From NCBI RefSeq assembly GCF_024713975.1, contig NC_091108.1, forward strand, positions 10,523,001 to 10,587,000: a stretch of DNA of 64,000 nt, written 5' to 3'. The stretch is from Paralichthys olivaceus (taxonomy: Eukaryota; Chordata; Actinopteri; Pleuronectiformes; Paralichthyidae). A model generated the notes under the pieces. The model was given only the letters and a program-made list of their open reading frames with translations. It did not search any database and was not told where the DNA came from. This document shows, one piece after another, positions 1 to 12,002 of the stretch. A program made the translations under genes and the position numbers. How positions within the stretch are numbered: the first letter of the stretch is position 1; every line of letters starts with the position of its first letter.

Positions 1-989
1 CAACAAATGGCTGGAGCCCTTTGGTGATCATCTGCCTGCTGGTGTTTGGGTTCCTGGGGCCTGCAATGGTGGTGATCTTCTGTTCGGTGCAGACCATCTG
101 CGCTCTTCAGAGATCTGGTCAGAACAGCCCTAAGAGCCGGGCCTGTGTGAAGATCATCTACAGCAGCCTTAGCGCCTTCCTGGTGCCTTTCACCCCGAGC
201 CACCTCGGCATCCTCCTGCAGTTCCTGGTGAGAGAAGCTACAAGTAAACTCAACTCTGAAGCTTAAAGTGAAACAAGTTAAAGTAGGGAACAAACAAAGT
301 TGACACAACTATCCCACCTCAAGGTCCATTTAGTAGCTGTTCAGGAGCTTTTGGTCCTATCATCATATCACATCGTATCGTATCATATATCATAACAGAT
401 AGGGTTTTTGTACAGATGTTGGGGAATTGTGAATGTTTAAATTGCCATTTTCCTTTGTGTACTCGAGAGGGAGGCAAGTATAACACAGTTTAATTCCCTA
501 TATTATAATGTTAGAGAAATTGAAAGGGCTCTTCCCTGACCCATACCGCATCCTTCCATTAATTTCCATGGTCATCTGTCCAGTAGCTTTTTGTGTAATC
601 CTGCTAACTAACAAAAAAAAAAGGCAGGGGTGAAAACACAATGTCCTTGGCAGAGGAAGTAACTACAACACCGTCTGCTGCGTTATCTCATCTCACTTCC
701 ATAAAATTTGAAGAACCATTCTCCTCATACATGCAAAGAGCAGAGTTTACTAAATGCTCCTCTCATCCTTCACTAATCACAGGTGCACCAACAATTCATT
801 CAGGACTGCGACAACAAGATCAGGATCAGCCTGTTCATACAGGTAGCCATGTGTCTGTCCAACATCACCTGCTGCCTGGACGCTCTCTGCTACTACTTCA
901 TTGCCCACGAGGTGAGAAACACCAAATACACCTTCAGCATTTCAATGACCAACCTGAGAAGAGCCACGTTCAGCACGTCAGAGGTCTGA
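1..989 (+). CDS. gpr55: GPR55-like G-protein-coupled receptor, 3' end (two coding exons)
   Basis: Partial gene: the 5' part lies before the window. Exon A runs from 1 to 227 and ends at a GTGAGA donor. Exon B is 783-989 after a CACAG acceptor, and the join is in phase 0. The translated part has TM5 (SPLVIICLLVFGFLGPAMVV), an intracellular loop, TM6 ending in FTPSHLGILLQFL, then after the intron VHQQFIQDC and TM7 with NITCCLDALCYYF. The last segment matches the GPR55 pattern around NCCLDxxCYYF and the FLQFLV loop closely, and GPR35 less well. GPR55 is a class A receptor for lysophosphatidylinositol, acting at the plasma membrane through G12/13. It neighbours ITM2C in mammals, as here. The intron between TM6 and TM7 is unusual for this subfamily. 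A different P2Y/LPA-like paralogue is possible. Confidence 0.75.
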
Positions 990-3280
990 ACAGGGACAGT
1001 TTGAGTTAGAACATAATGGCGTCCTCAGGAGGACAGTGAACACGAGTTCTGGCTTCTTAGGTTTTAGCAGGGCAATGAAAGGAACGAAGAGCCAGTACTT
1101 CAAGAGGCTGAAGAAATGGCTGGCAGTGAGTGCAACCTCGATTAAACACAGAGCTGAGAATAATTTTAAGGCTGTCGTGTTAAGAAAAGATCAGATAAAG
1201 GACTGTTTTTGCGATTTGGTCCAATGACAGGAAGGGGATAGACTCTTCTGTAACCTCATTGAGCTCTGAAACCTGAAACAGAGAAAACCACAGCACGAGA
1301 AATGGCTCAAAACATCATCAGGCTGTTCACACTTACAGTGAGAAACTTTGTGTGGGATAGGATTCATTTAAAGCTGCAAGATATTAAGGAGCATTGTCAT
1401 TTTATTTTCTCAAGAAGGAAAGTCAGACATACAGGACAGAAAACGCGCTTTTCAAATCGACCACTAAAGAACAGGGTCGATAAAATTTGGATCAATCTGG
1501 AATAAAAGATATTAAAACTTCTAAAAAGCGACAGGTAAAAAAATCATCATTTAATGATGTGATTTATTTATATATTTGTAAAAATGCAGATTTACATAAA
1601 AATTCTACTTGAAACAAGTAAATAAATTAGACTGAAGCTATTAAATACATTCTTATTAGTAATATTCATTCAAATATTAATTTCCAGATTCATTTATTTA
1701 GTATATGAATAACACCATGTTAGTTGTGATCTTGAAACTGAATTGAATGAATAATTATTTATGTTTCATTATTACATAACAACAGATTTTATCAAACTGA
1801 AATGATCATTTGTTGACTTTTATAATAAATATAAATAATATAAATAAAATCTAATATAAGTATAATTTCAATTTGTGACAGTTATCAGGGCGTTTACTGT
1901 ACATGAATGCTTTTTTATGATGGAGTATAATTTGAATTGTTTTCTAAGACATGATCATCATGTTTTTGTTTACATACTTGTTTTCTTACATTATTTTGTG
2001 TATTTATATTTGTCCTTTTGCACCTGCCTCCTTTCTGCTCCAGTTTTTGTTTCTTAAATTTCTGTGAATTAAGTGCAAGTGTTGATAATGAATAATGCTT
2101 TTTTCATGAAGTCGAGGACTTTATTCAGCTCGACCTGCAGATTTACCTGTGTGCTCTGTAAAATTGAATAATCCAAGATGAAAACCCAATAATGTAAATA
2201 TGTATTTATCAGAGCTTGACAGGAAGATACTGTAGATGTTTTTGTATTAATCCAAAATAAGCTTCAATTAAAGGTTCAGCGTGTAGTATTTAGTGGTGAA
2301 GTTGCATGACGCAGCTGAATGCTTACCTCAGTGTACTCCGATCACTTTCATTGTTTAGTATTTATCTGTGTTCTTACAATCAGTTTTCACAGCCGTTACT
2401 TTATCATTTTAGTACATTGCACTTACGCTTGTGCCTTAGAATTAGAAATAAAGTTGTTTTGAATTTGAATTAGATTTAAATACCCCTCACCTCACCCTCC
2501 TCTTCCAAACTGAAAGAGAACCTGTGGTAGCCTTCAGTTGTCATAACTAGTTTGTCCAGTTTGTAAAAAAGAAAAACATGGCAACCTCCGTAGAGAGGAC
2601 CCACTCGAGTTGTATTTAAATGTAAAGGGTCCATTCTAGGGTATAGAAAACAACAATTCTTACGATTATATAGATGAAACAAACTCGTGAAAACAACTCA
2701 AGCATTATTTTCTATTCAGTTTCTGTCAATAGATCCCTTTCACCTAAATCTTACACACAGAACCTTTAAATGACTTAACAATCATGTTATGACATGACAG
2801 GTGGATCTGTTTGGCCTTTGAAGACAATTACAGAAATGATAACTTAACTTTGAAATCCTCACGGCTTTAATGTAGAAACCAATTTGTCATTTACCATTTT
2901 GTACTGACATATAACTAACCACAAAGTATGAATGATGCGTTATTTTTTTACCATGATGAAGCTGCAGGTTTCTGTTCTGTAAAAACGGGGGAGGACAGCA
3001 ACTGTTTTAAAGCTGATAGGAAGTTCACAAATGAAGATTAAAAACTTGATTTCCCTGTATGAACAATTACTTCCTTTCATATTATTATTCTATTCATGTT
3101 GTGTGGAAAGGTTTATGCCTATTTTGTCAATTTGGTTTTATTGTATTTCACTTAGAATGCATTGTCTCTAACCCAGAATGACAGTAAGAGGAAAACTATC
3201 GAAATTCATTATCCCATTCATTTGTGATAAAATATGATGTAATAAAAAATATATATATAATAAAAAAATAATAATAATAA

Positions 3281-3323
<43 letters not shown>

Positions 3324-3737
3324 GTGAGAGGGCACTGACTTTCTTGAATAGACCATTACTTGGCAAGATGATCCAGATACATTTGTATTGCGACTAGTTC
3401 TAATTATTTCTAATTGTCTTGCTATGCTACTTATCCATTCACACAGTGCATCTATATGTGCAGCACTGTCTTTATCACACATCACTCATGTACAGTCATC
3501 AGGGGTGATTTGGGGCTCAGTATCTTGCAGTGATTCAGTGAGATTATAATCTGCCTCTTGACAATACATCTGTTAACTTGTTCTTGTCTCAGTGACTTGT
3601 CCCTGATGTATTGAGAATAAATACTTCTGCTAAAGAAACCATCATTCCTTCCCCCTGCCAGATTTCCCTCACATTGTATATGTTTTAATGAGTCTGTTGC
3701 AGATTATAACGTAAAAGACAAAACTCAAGTTTGATTA
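990..3737. other. Intergenic, AT-rich
   Basis: No exon is supported between the GPCR stop and the itm2c 3' end. The stretch 1500-2470 is very AT-rich. The tail near 2440-2470 (aaataaagttg followed by gaattt) resembles the 3' end of a retroelement. Short frames on both strands here show no recognisable domain or splice context. Confidence 0.5.
3248..3321. repeat. (AT)n/(ATA)n microsatellite
   Basis: An AT and ATA run, followed by an uninterrupted stretch of TA repeats of about 35 bases. Read on the minus strand it gives a spurious poly-Ile/Tyr frame. It lies in intergenic DNA between the GPCR and itm2c. Confidence 0.95.
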
Positions 3738-3743
3738 TTTATT
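3738..3743 (-). other. Candidate polyadenylation signal of itm2c
   Basis: AATAAA on the minus strand, about 1.1 kb downstream of the itm2c stop. It is the first clear AATAAA on that strand after the stop. A 1.1 kb 3' UTR would be normal, but the site is chosen by position only. Confidence 0.4.
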
Positions 3744-4843
3744 CTTAAAGCAGGAAGATATTACAAGAAAAAACTGTACAGCGAAATCCAAGTTGATGAC
3801 CTGTGAGCACTTTATCACAGGTCTCAACAGAGACTGATTTGCTCCATGATGCACATTAGAAAGACTCCCCAAATCTTAAATTTTTTCAAACTTGGGACAA
3901 ATCAAAATTGTGGTGATAATAATGGCAAAATAGGAAGGATTGGGAGCTGGCAAGAGCTGAAAACAACATACAATTCAAATGAAGAGGAGGAAGAGAATTT
4001 TAGCCTTTGATATCATCAACAGTAAGTGATCTAGACTATAAAGCATTCTCTCTAAATGTCCTATATAGAACACGAAGCACAGGATCGCTGACTGCAGACT
4101 TTGGTTCCTTTTGTCCCTCTGAAGCACTGCTACTAATTACAGTCTAAAGCTTGTAGCCCAGGAGTAGGACGGTGTGACACCAAAGGAAATACAGAGATAA
4201 ACCATAAAGAAATGAACATTCACAAAACAATCTCAGATAAAAATCTATGCATATGCAACAATATGAAATCCAGAAGAAAAGTCAATTTACAGTAGATATT
4301 GCTTAGGAACAATCAAAATTATATACACCATTCATTAATGATAAAAACCAGCAAAGAAACATTTTAACTACATGAGGTATGTTTTGCCGTTTTTCTGACG
4401 TTCAAACTAAATAAAAAGACGATAACAGGAAACAGATATTCACAGGAGTGCACGGGGTAAACAGCTTCCAAGCGTCATTACCATTACCCACAGTGCACTG
4501 GGTTACTAAATATCGACAAGTCGAAAATGAAAATTTAATCAAATGTCATAAACTGACAACACATGAACTTGTATTGCACAACATGACGAGCTACAGATAT
4601 ATCCAAACACATTTATATTGTCAAATATACAGACTAAACTGACTGAATAAAAAAAAGGACTTAAACATTGTACATGAACAATAAGAGTATTCCAAGTTCA
4701 GACAATAGAACAAACATTGAAATTAAAACTGAAACTGTTAGACAAACACTTGCTCTTAAAGTGCAGTTCAAAGACAAAATAATTCAAGAGGTATGATTTG
4801 AAATTGCCTTCAGTGTAGGATGGCTTTGATTTCTGCCTCAGAT

Positions 4844-5727
4844 TTACATCCTGCTGCAGATGACTGTCTCGACCACAAACGTATTCTCGAAGTGACGAAT
4901 GCTGTGGCACTTCTTTGCCTCGCGCCTTTCGATACCTAGAAGAGAAGACGCGTGGAGGAAATCTGATCAGTTCCAAGAATTGAATTACTTGTACAACCAT
5001 CATGCCCACATTGTCCATTATGCATCAGTGATTCCCTAAAACCACATCCATATATGTCCTCAGGGGAAGAGAAAGAGATATCGCTCACACGCATCACTAC
5101 CACCTCCACAGTGTGTGGATGTGTCCACGGCAAATACAAGTGAGTCACAGAGCAGGAAGTTCCCAGGCTGTGCCCACACACACACACAGAGAAATGATAA
5201 TCAGGCTGCAACGCCTTTAAAGGACTGTGAGTGAAGCATTCATTAGGAAGTCCCTTTTTGGTCATTATAGTATTTTTCTGCATGGTCACTCGTTCTCACC
5301 TCACTCCCACACGCTTAAACTAAACGCTGGATTCCCTGCACACGTCACATTACTCCACATCTCACACGAGTGGTGTGAAAGAGGCTGATAAATTAACAGT
5401 AGTTTACCAGCACTCGTTATTTAGCATCTCATCTCGCAAAGAAAAAGAAATGAATGTGTGTACTCACGTCTGTGCTGGTTGCGGCGTTTGAGGCGGTAGG
5501 TTTCTTTGCCGTAGCAGAGTCTGTGGATGAAAGGGCCCAGCTGCCTCATGCTCCTCACCCTCCCCGTCACCACCATCTCCTCCTGGATGATGTAAGTCTG
5601 AGGAAGGTACGTCCCCCTCTGTGGCAAAGAGACACACATGAATCACTCAATTGATCTGTCTGTGGGAGGAACGCTGCACCCAGGGAGAGAGCAAGATGCC
5701 TTCTCTCTCTCTCTCTCTCTCACTCTC

Positions 5728-5786
<59 letters not shown>

Positions 5787-7511
5787 ATCCATTAACAGTG
5801 AATGTAGCGGTCGAGTGCCTCACCTTCACATTGACAAGCAGCTCCCACAGGTTACGTGGAGGCATCACCAAGGTTGTGTTCAGCTCGGTGATGTAGCATT
5901 TGTCCAAAGCAATGTCATGATAAGCTGTGAGTCCCTGGAACAAATAAAAACAGGGTTAAAATCTGTTTAAACACTTAAAAAATGTAACAAGAGGAAACCA
6001 GTGAACAAACAGATGCCTAAACCTACCCTCTGAAAGTCGTGGATGATATCGGCGGGATCACTGCCTCCAAAGTGTGGCACGGGTACGCTGATCTGTTCAT
6101 AGTTGTCGTCAAGGTAGATGCCGACGTTCTCCTCGAGCTCATGCCGGCCCCTCAGAGGAGCGTACACCGAGTCCTCGTAGACAACCCGACAGTGGAACAA
6201 GCTGTCCTCTGGGATCTGCTAATGGGATGCGACGGTGATGAGTTAGCATGGGTAAACAGCTTTTTATATATTCTGTGCTGTCGGTGAAAAGAAAGGAGAG
6301 GGAGGCAGAGTGAACTGACCTGAGGTATGAAGTAGTAGCGATAGACGTAGACGGAGGCCAGCACCAGTCCTGACATGAAAACCACCAGGCCGAAGGTGAG
6401 GCAGCATAGGCCGGTCGGAAACGGCTTCTTGGACCTGACAGGAAGAACCAGCTGCTCCTGTAAAGAAAAGAAAAAGACTGGTTAGAGGACAGATCCGCGT
6501 TACCAATGGGAAGTCAGCTAGTTATCCAGGAACTCAACCTGGATATCATTCCAATTATTAATTCTAGAAAAGATCCCAAGTTTTAAAATTAAGAAAAGGA
6601 TTTGTAGAGTTTTCTATTCGATATAATGATACAGCCACAAAAGACATGTGGCTTAGATTTCTGTGCCATGTCTTAGTGTAAGTGTGATGTAATGAAGCGC
6701 TGCCAGAGCACACTGTGAAAATGTGATGTAGTCAACGGAGCACACGCTTTTTCATCCAACTTTAGGAGAAATATTGGCAGCATGAAATGAATCATGTCCA
6801 CTTCTATGATGGAGCGTCAGCAGAGTTTTACGTCCAGCCGTGCTTTCCTGTACAAGGTCCAAAATTGTAACAGAGTTAATTCTGACGACAGGAGGTTGCC
6901 AAGTTGTTAGTCAAGCACGGGGATCTGTTAGACGTAGGAAGGAGTGGAATGAGACATGCCAGATGCCCACCCACAGTCTCTCAGTCAATCTGCCTCTCCC
7001 TACTACTGTTGCTATGGAGAGCAGAAGCGGGGAGAGCAGATTGTGCCAGGCACTGACGGAAATGCTGGCACGTGTTCGTCTGGGTCTATTCTTAGAGGCC
7101 TACTTCCACACTCCATATTTGCAGTTTTTTCTCTGCTACCCAAAGAGAAAGTCGAAATGGGAGCATCTACGTGGAGCGGGAGTCCCTAAGCAGAGGCGGA
7201 CGTATTAATAGAGCGACACACGCTGGCTCTGACGCCGGACCTACTGTCGCAGCCAATCAGAACACACGTAGCCTTTGACATCATGCGTGTTGTATTAATG
7301 TGGACGTAAGAGGTTAGGAAATAGGTTCGCAGAAGAGATGGATGCGTCATCAAGTGATCTTGGCTCACAGGAAAAGGCTTAGACAGGCGTCCATTGTGTG
7401 CCAGATATCTAATTATGTATAATTTCTGGGAGGTAGCCAAGAGGGGAGGATAAGAAAAGGTAGAAAAGGTTACCTGACTTCCTCTATTCAGTCTGTCTAT
7501 CCCTCTATCTC

Positions 7512-7561
<50 letters not shown>

Positions 7562-8611
7562 CATCAATCACTGATCTGAAACTAAGGACCTAGAAACGGC
7601 CATGTTGCAGATTATGTTCAGGGTATCAGAAGCTCAGTTTCTCTGAAACCTCTGGTCCTTTAACTGATTACAGATCTACTCAATTGGTTTTGTGTGGTAA
7701 ATGAAGAGTTGGTAAAACTAGTAAAACTGATGCATGAGTCAGTTTTTTTCATGTGGACCTCTGTCTTTTTATGAATGCCAATCCAGAGACAGAATTAAAA
7801 AGCTTATCTGTCTTTAGACCACGTTTGCATACAACAGACAGCACAGACAGTAATCCTGGATTTACCATCCTCTCTCATTGGCCCTCTCCAGCGCAACCTG
7901 CAGGATTCACGTGATATAACACCCTGTGACGTCACTTGACTGCTGCTGCAGTGGCATCTGACAGCTCTGTTGTTTTCTCATTTCAACAAAGGACAGGGGG
8001 GACAAACACTGAGACTAGTCCCACACATGATAAAGAGGACAGGAGAGCGTCTTCCTGTCTATGTGAAAACTGTATAAACCATAGTATAAACCCATTAAAA
8101 CGATGGTGTCACTTTGTGCTGAGGGCTCACACAGGACTGCACATCTGCTGTGTGCACCTTACAGAGGCGAACAAGGTGACGTAATGTCAACATCCCCAGG
8201 CTGAGATGACCCCTTGTTATTGTGATATCACTGCACAGTGACATTTTAAAGATGCACCAAGAGAAAGCAAACAACAACTTGTCTGTGATTTGATTCCCAT
8301 CTTTTCCCATACATGCAGCTGCATCAAGGTTATAGAAAAAATAAATAAGGTGTTTTTTTTTGCACAAATAAAAGACATGAAGCGATCAAGCGATTATCGG
8401 TAAAGATACAAATCAAACATCCCAGGAGAGAGTAAACAGTTAAGCTTTAGCAGAGGCTGCTACACACAAACCAGACACACACAACACGAGATAAAGAAAG
8501 ACCAAATAAAGTGTGCAAACTCACGTGAGCCTGAGGGACAATGATCTTGTCTTCGTCTGTCTCTTTGTCGGGCTTCTGCGCCGCAACAGTCTGGAAAGTG
8601 ATCTTCACCAT
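4844..8611 (-). CDS. itm2c: Integral membrane protein 2C (BRI3), six exons
   Basis: Coding exons on the minus strand: 8611-8525, 6457-6320, 6215-6027, 5934-5824, 5618-5468 and 4935-4844. They total 768 nt and 255 aa, and all junctions are GT-AG and in phase. ITM2C is a type II membrane protein that binds APP and limits its processing. The N terminus MVKITFQTVA is the family start. A single TM lies at about 45-69 (GLVVFMSGLVLASVYVYRYY). The lumenal part has the VPVPHFGGSDPADIIHDFQ motif, a glycosylation sequon NTT, and the BRICHOS region with RGTYLPQTYIIQEEMVVT. Basic pairs at the C terminus (RRIERR) mark the furin site. Cleavage would release a 25-residue peptide with Cys-CHSIRHFENTFVVETVIC spacing. 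Human ITM2C is 267 aa. The neighbouring GPR55-like gene supports orthology. Intron 1 (6458-8524) and the other introns hold microsatellites. Confidence 0.95.
5702..5783. repeat. (CT)n microsatellite in itm2c intron 4
   Basis: About 80 bases of CT with two CA interruptions, inside the short intron between exons 4 and 5 of itm2c (5619-5823). On the transcribed strand it reads as (GA)n, about 80 bases upstream of the exon 5 acceptor. Confidence 0.95.
7500..7561. repeat. (ATCT)n microsatellite in itm2c intron 1
   Basis: Around 14 tandem ATCT units, ending at ccatcaatc. It lies within the long first intron of itm2c and overlaps no coding sequence. Confidence 0.95.
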
Positions 8612-8800
8612 GTCTGATTGTTCGGTGTGTGTGTGTGTGAGTGTAAATGTGTTGTTCTTTTTTTGTTGTTGTTGCTTTGTCTCGTTTGTGGTTCGCTGCG
8701 CTGCTTCCCTCTCCACCGGACAGGGCTGGTTCTTATAGCGGCGGAGCAGCGTCGCCCCCGGGACTCAGTGACCTCAGCAGCGCGTCTCCTCTGACGAACG
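8612..8800 (-). promoter_or_regulatory. itm2c promoter and 5' UTR
   Basis: On the minus strand a TATAAG element lies at 8737-8732, in a GC-rich block (8740-8860) upstream of the ATG at 8611. A start site about 25-30 bases further would leave a 5' UTR of roughly 95 bases. The UTR contains a (GT)n/(CA)n run and an AAC-rich stretch. The promoter is inferred from sequence alone. Confidence 0.5.
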
Positions 8801-9282
8801 AGCGCTGTGTGGGTCTGGAGGAAAAACCGCCTCGCCGCTGTCAAAATAAGAGTCCTCATCCGGTTGACACGCTTCTATGTAACACGTAACACGGTCCGTT
8901 TCCTTTTTGGTAAACGGTCAAATATCCACGTTTGATGTAAAGTTATCTGGAGGGAGAAGTTCGCATTTTATTTCCAGTTTTACGTCTGGTGACATGCCGC
9001 ACGCTCTTATTGTGAAGGCTAGTGCCAGATATGGTAGTGCTTTCCGTATTTATTTAAAGCTGCATCGCCTTTTTTCTCAACCATGTCAGAGTTCTCAACA
9101 CTATCATCCGGAAACGTAGGGATGTTCCAACTCTCAGATAACTGCTGCACTGCAACAAAGTTAGCACCAGGTTACTACTACTGACACTAGTGAAGTAATT
9201 CATGACTCCGGTACTGACAATAATGTGTCTCAGTTTGAGTGTTTACTGTGTAATATAGCGTTGCAATGACATTTTGTGTGAA

Positions 9283-9791
9283 TAATTTAAAGAAAAAAAA
9301 ATTCAAATGTATTCATTATCTGCTCACCGCTGTGCTGATGGAGGGGTGGGTGAAAGTGTTTGAGTCCACAAAACACTTCTGGAGTTTCAGGGGTAAACGG
9401 GGTTGCAGCCAAATCAAATACAATTGAACTAAATGGTGACCAAATCTTCAAACGTGAAAAAAAACAACAGAAATAGTAGATAAAATGTCTCCATACTGAT
9501 CCTGTGGTGTCCAATGTCCAAGTGTCCATTCAAATTCGACTTGAAACAAGGTCATTTAAGCCTAAATGTCCTCTCTGATCCACGAACGAATGCGGCTCCA
9601 GAAGACGACTATTGAGGAAATTTAGGCCAAAAACATGGTGTAAATTATGCCATTTTGTTTTTATACAACGCTGTTTACCCTGTATTTCCAAAAGTGTATT
9701 GTGGACTCAAACACTTCACCCACCCTTCCATCAAAACAGTGGTGAGAAAATATTGAGTGAATGTTAATTTTAGGGTGAACTATCCCTTTAA
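9283..9791. mobile_element. Non-autonomous DNA transposon (MITE-like) with long inverted repeats
   Basis: The segment 9320-9405 (ctgatggaggggtgggtga, then gtgtttgagtccaca and ggggtaaacgg) recurs in inverted orientation at 9665-9745 (gactcaaacacttcaccca, then ttccatc). Roughly 80 bases pair with few mismatches. The outer ends also pair: TTAAAG on the left and CTTTAA on the right, with the right end reading gggtgaactatcccttta. Such ends are typical of short fish MITEs. The element is about 510 bp and has no coding capacity. A TTAA target is possible but not proven. Confidence 0.75.
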
Positions 9792-11058
9792 GTGGTTGTT
9801 AAAACTAATACTCTTGTCACTGGCTGTGGTTTGAACGTGGAGTTTCATTTTTATTTTTCTGTAGCTATACTCATTAAAACCGCCTTCCCTCAGGCCCTAA
9901 CATTCATATGGTAACAGAGAAATAACCACAAACCAACCTACATGTACTCCTGCACATTTCCCTTCCACATGCAAATTGCACAACACATGCAAATTTGCAC
10001 AGGGATACACACATGCAGCCCTCGTCACCATATGAGAACAGTCATGACAGTGTGTCTGTGTGAATCAGTACGGATATAGCTCACAATGTGTTGAACTTGG
10101 ACAATACATGTTATTGGAGTTGATGATACAACAATGAAAATAGCTGAAAAGCGCCACTTATAAAGATACTGTAGACAGACAAAATGTGTGAGCGGGGATT
10201 ATTTGTCTTTTTTGCCACTGCACCAGACTCAGCAGTGTTTTCAGGCCACTTGGGTTCAGACCATTACACACATGAGAGTGAGGTACTTTACAAATAGCTC
10301 TCAGTTTCCTTACAAAAGTGGAGCATTAGCCTGGTATTCATTGGAGGACTGATGGCTCACAATCAAGTATGAAACAGGCCTGGCTGACTAATGATGCAAT
10401 GTGAGAATTGGCAGATACATGGCCCATAGTGGTGAGCACTCTGAGAGGCGTAAGTGCCACTTTGCTGTGTTCAACTATGTTCTCTTCTCAAATTCTGTCT
10501 GTAGTGAAAGCAGCACATTGTGTACATAGTTCTATATGTTTAATATTTTATTCCCTATTGTACTTTCAATTGCTATTTTGTCTATAGCTCTTTTTCTGCT
10601 GCTGTAACACTTCATTTTTAAATGTTGTTTCGTTTTCACTTTTTTTATTTGTCCTTTTAGTGGAGTACTTTGTATCGGCTGTTTTGAAAGGGGCAACATA
10701 AATAAAGTTTGTATTATCTTATCTGGGCATAAAAGGGCAAATACTGACATCTTAGTGTTATTATTTATTCATACTTCATTTGAAAATAGCTGAAATCAAT
10801 TAAAACACATTTGGACCCTGACATTTTTTGTTTGTTACTGTTATTGTTAAGGTAAGATTAGATCAGATAAAATCTTATTGATCCACAGCCCGGGGACATT
10901 CAGTTGTTACAACAGCATATTTTCTGCAAATAGTGCAAACAGTATGAGGAGAGTGACATGAGAAAAAAAACAGTGCAGTATTTTATTCTTAATTTCAGAT
11001 TGGGGTTGTAGAGTCTGACAGGAGTGGGAATGAAGGACCTGCAGAAGCGTTTTCCTTC
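9792..11058. other. Intergenic with retroelement tail fragments
   Basis: No gene seen. Two stretches look like 3' tails of fish non-LTR elements. 10680-10730 carries acataaataaagtttgtatt followed by atcttatct. 10850-10925 carries agattagatcagataaaatc, then ttgatccacag and acattcagttgttacaacag. The second has a relative at 14900-14990 in this window (gggaaattcagttgcttcag). Confidence 0.5.
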
Positions 11059-11600
11059 TTGTTATTGTTGTGGGTTTTGTATTATTTCCTGTTGTTGTTT
11101 ATGTTGTTATTGTTGTGGATTTTGTTTAGTTCCTGTTGTTTGTGTTGTTATTGTTGTGGGTTTTGTATCATTTCCTGTTGTTTGTGTTATTGTTGTGGAT
11201 TTTGTTTATTTCCTGCTGTTGTTTATGTTGTTATTGATGTGGGTTTTGTATTATTTCCTGTTGTATGTGTTATTGATGTGGGTTTTGTATTATTTCCTGT
11301 TGTTTGTATTATTGTTGTGGGTTTTGTATTATTTCCTGTTGTATGTGTTATTGTTGTGGGTTTTGTATTATTTCCTGTTGTTTGTGTTGTTATTGTTGTG
11401 GGTTTTGTATTATTTCCTGTTGTTTGTGTTGTTATTGTTGTGGGTTTTGTATTATTTCCTGTTGTTTGTGTTGTTATTGTTGTAGGTTTTGTATTATTTC
11501 CTGTTGTTTGTGTTGTCATTGTTGTGGATTTTGTATTATTTCCTGTTTGTGTTCTCATTGTTGTGGATTTTGTATTATTTCCTGTTGTTGTTTCATGTGT
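11059..11600. repeat. 13-copy minisatellite upstream of hes6
   Basis: Tandem array with a unit of about 39-45 bases (mostly 42) built on tttcctgttgtttgtgttgt followed by tattgttgtgggttttgtat. Copies begin near 11085, 11130, 11171, 11208, 11251, 11291, 11331, 11369, 11411, 11453, 11495, 11537 and 11576. Central copies are nearly identical and flanking ones diverge. Because most units are multiples of three, frames on both strands stay open. On the minus strand this gives a 14-residue Thr/Asn repeat with NNT sequons. On the plus strand it gives hydrophobic repeats. I see no splice or start context and call it non-coding. Confidence 0.92.
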
Positions 11601-11699
11601 TGTCTATTTGTTTGTAAATGCAAGAAACAGAAAAATGACTGGGGGTGAAAGGAGCTTTATTACATGTGAACAGTCTGTGTGTCTCAGGGAGATGAGCAG

Positions 11700-12002
11700 C
11701 AGACTTTCATGTGCACGTGCGGATCTTCACACTGGGACAAAAGCTAACATGACCACTGGCGAGTACGAGCGTTGCGCGTCCTCGATGCGTGTCCATCTCG
11801 GCCATTCACATGTAAATGAGCGGTGGTATAAACCCAGCTCTCGCCCCCTCGGAGCCGCATTGACGAGCCCAGACTCCCTGCAAGCCCGCGGCCATCTGTC
11901 CCCCCACCAACGGGCAGTAACGGCTCTCTGGATTAAACTCCCACCTCCGGTCCTCTGCGGGCTCCTGTGCAGCAGCGTCCGGGTCAAACTCCCCCAACAA
12001 AC
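11700..12002 (+). promoter_or_regulatory. hes6 promoter and 5' UTR
   Basis: TATAAA at 11827-11832 (ggtggtataaaccc) lies 171 bases before the ATG. A start site near 11858 would leave a 5' UTR of about 145 bases. The region is GC-rich compared with its surroundings and begins only 100 bases after the minisatellite. The TATA box with spacing to the ATG is the evidence; no experimental start is implied. Confidence 0.6.

Noticed and set aside
1772-1779. D-box octamer TTACATAA
   Set aside because: Single match in very AT-rich intergenic DNA, at the rate expected by chance.
11223-11558. Minus-strand Thr/Asn-rich repeat protein of 111 residues
   Set aside because: Purely the translation of the minisatellite. 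No start context, signal peptide or flanking exon.
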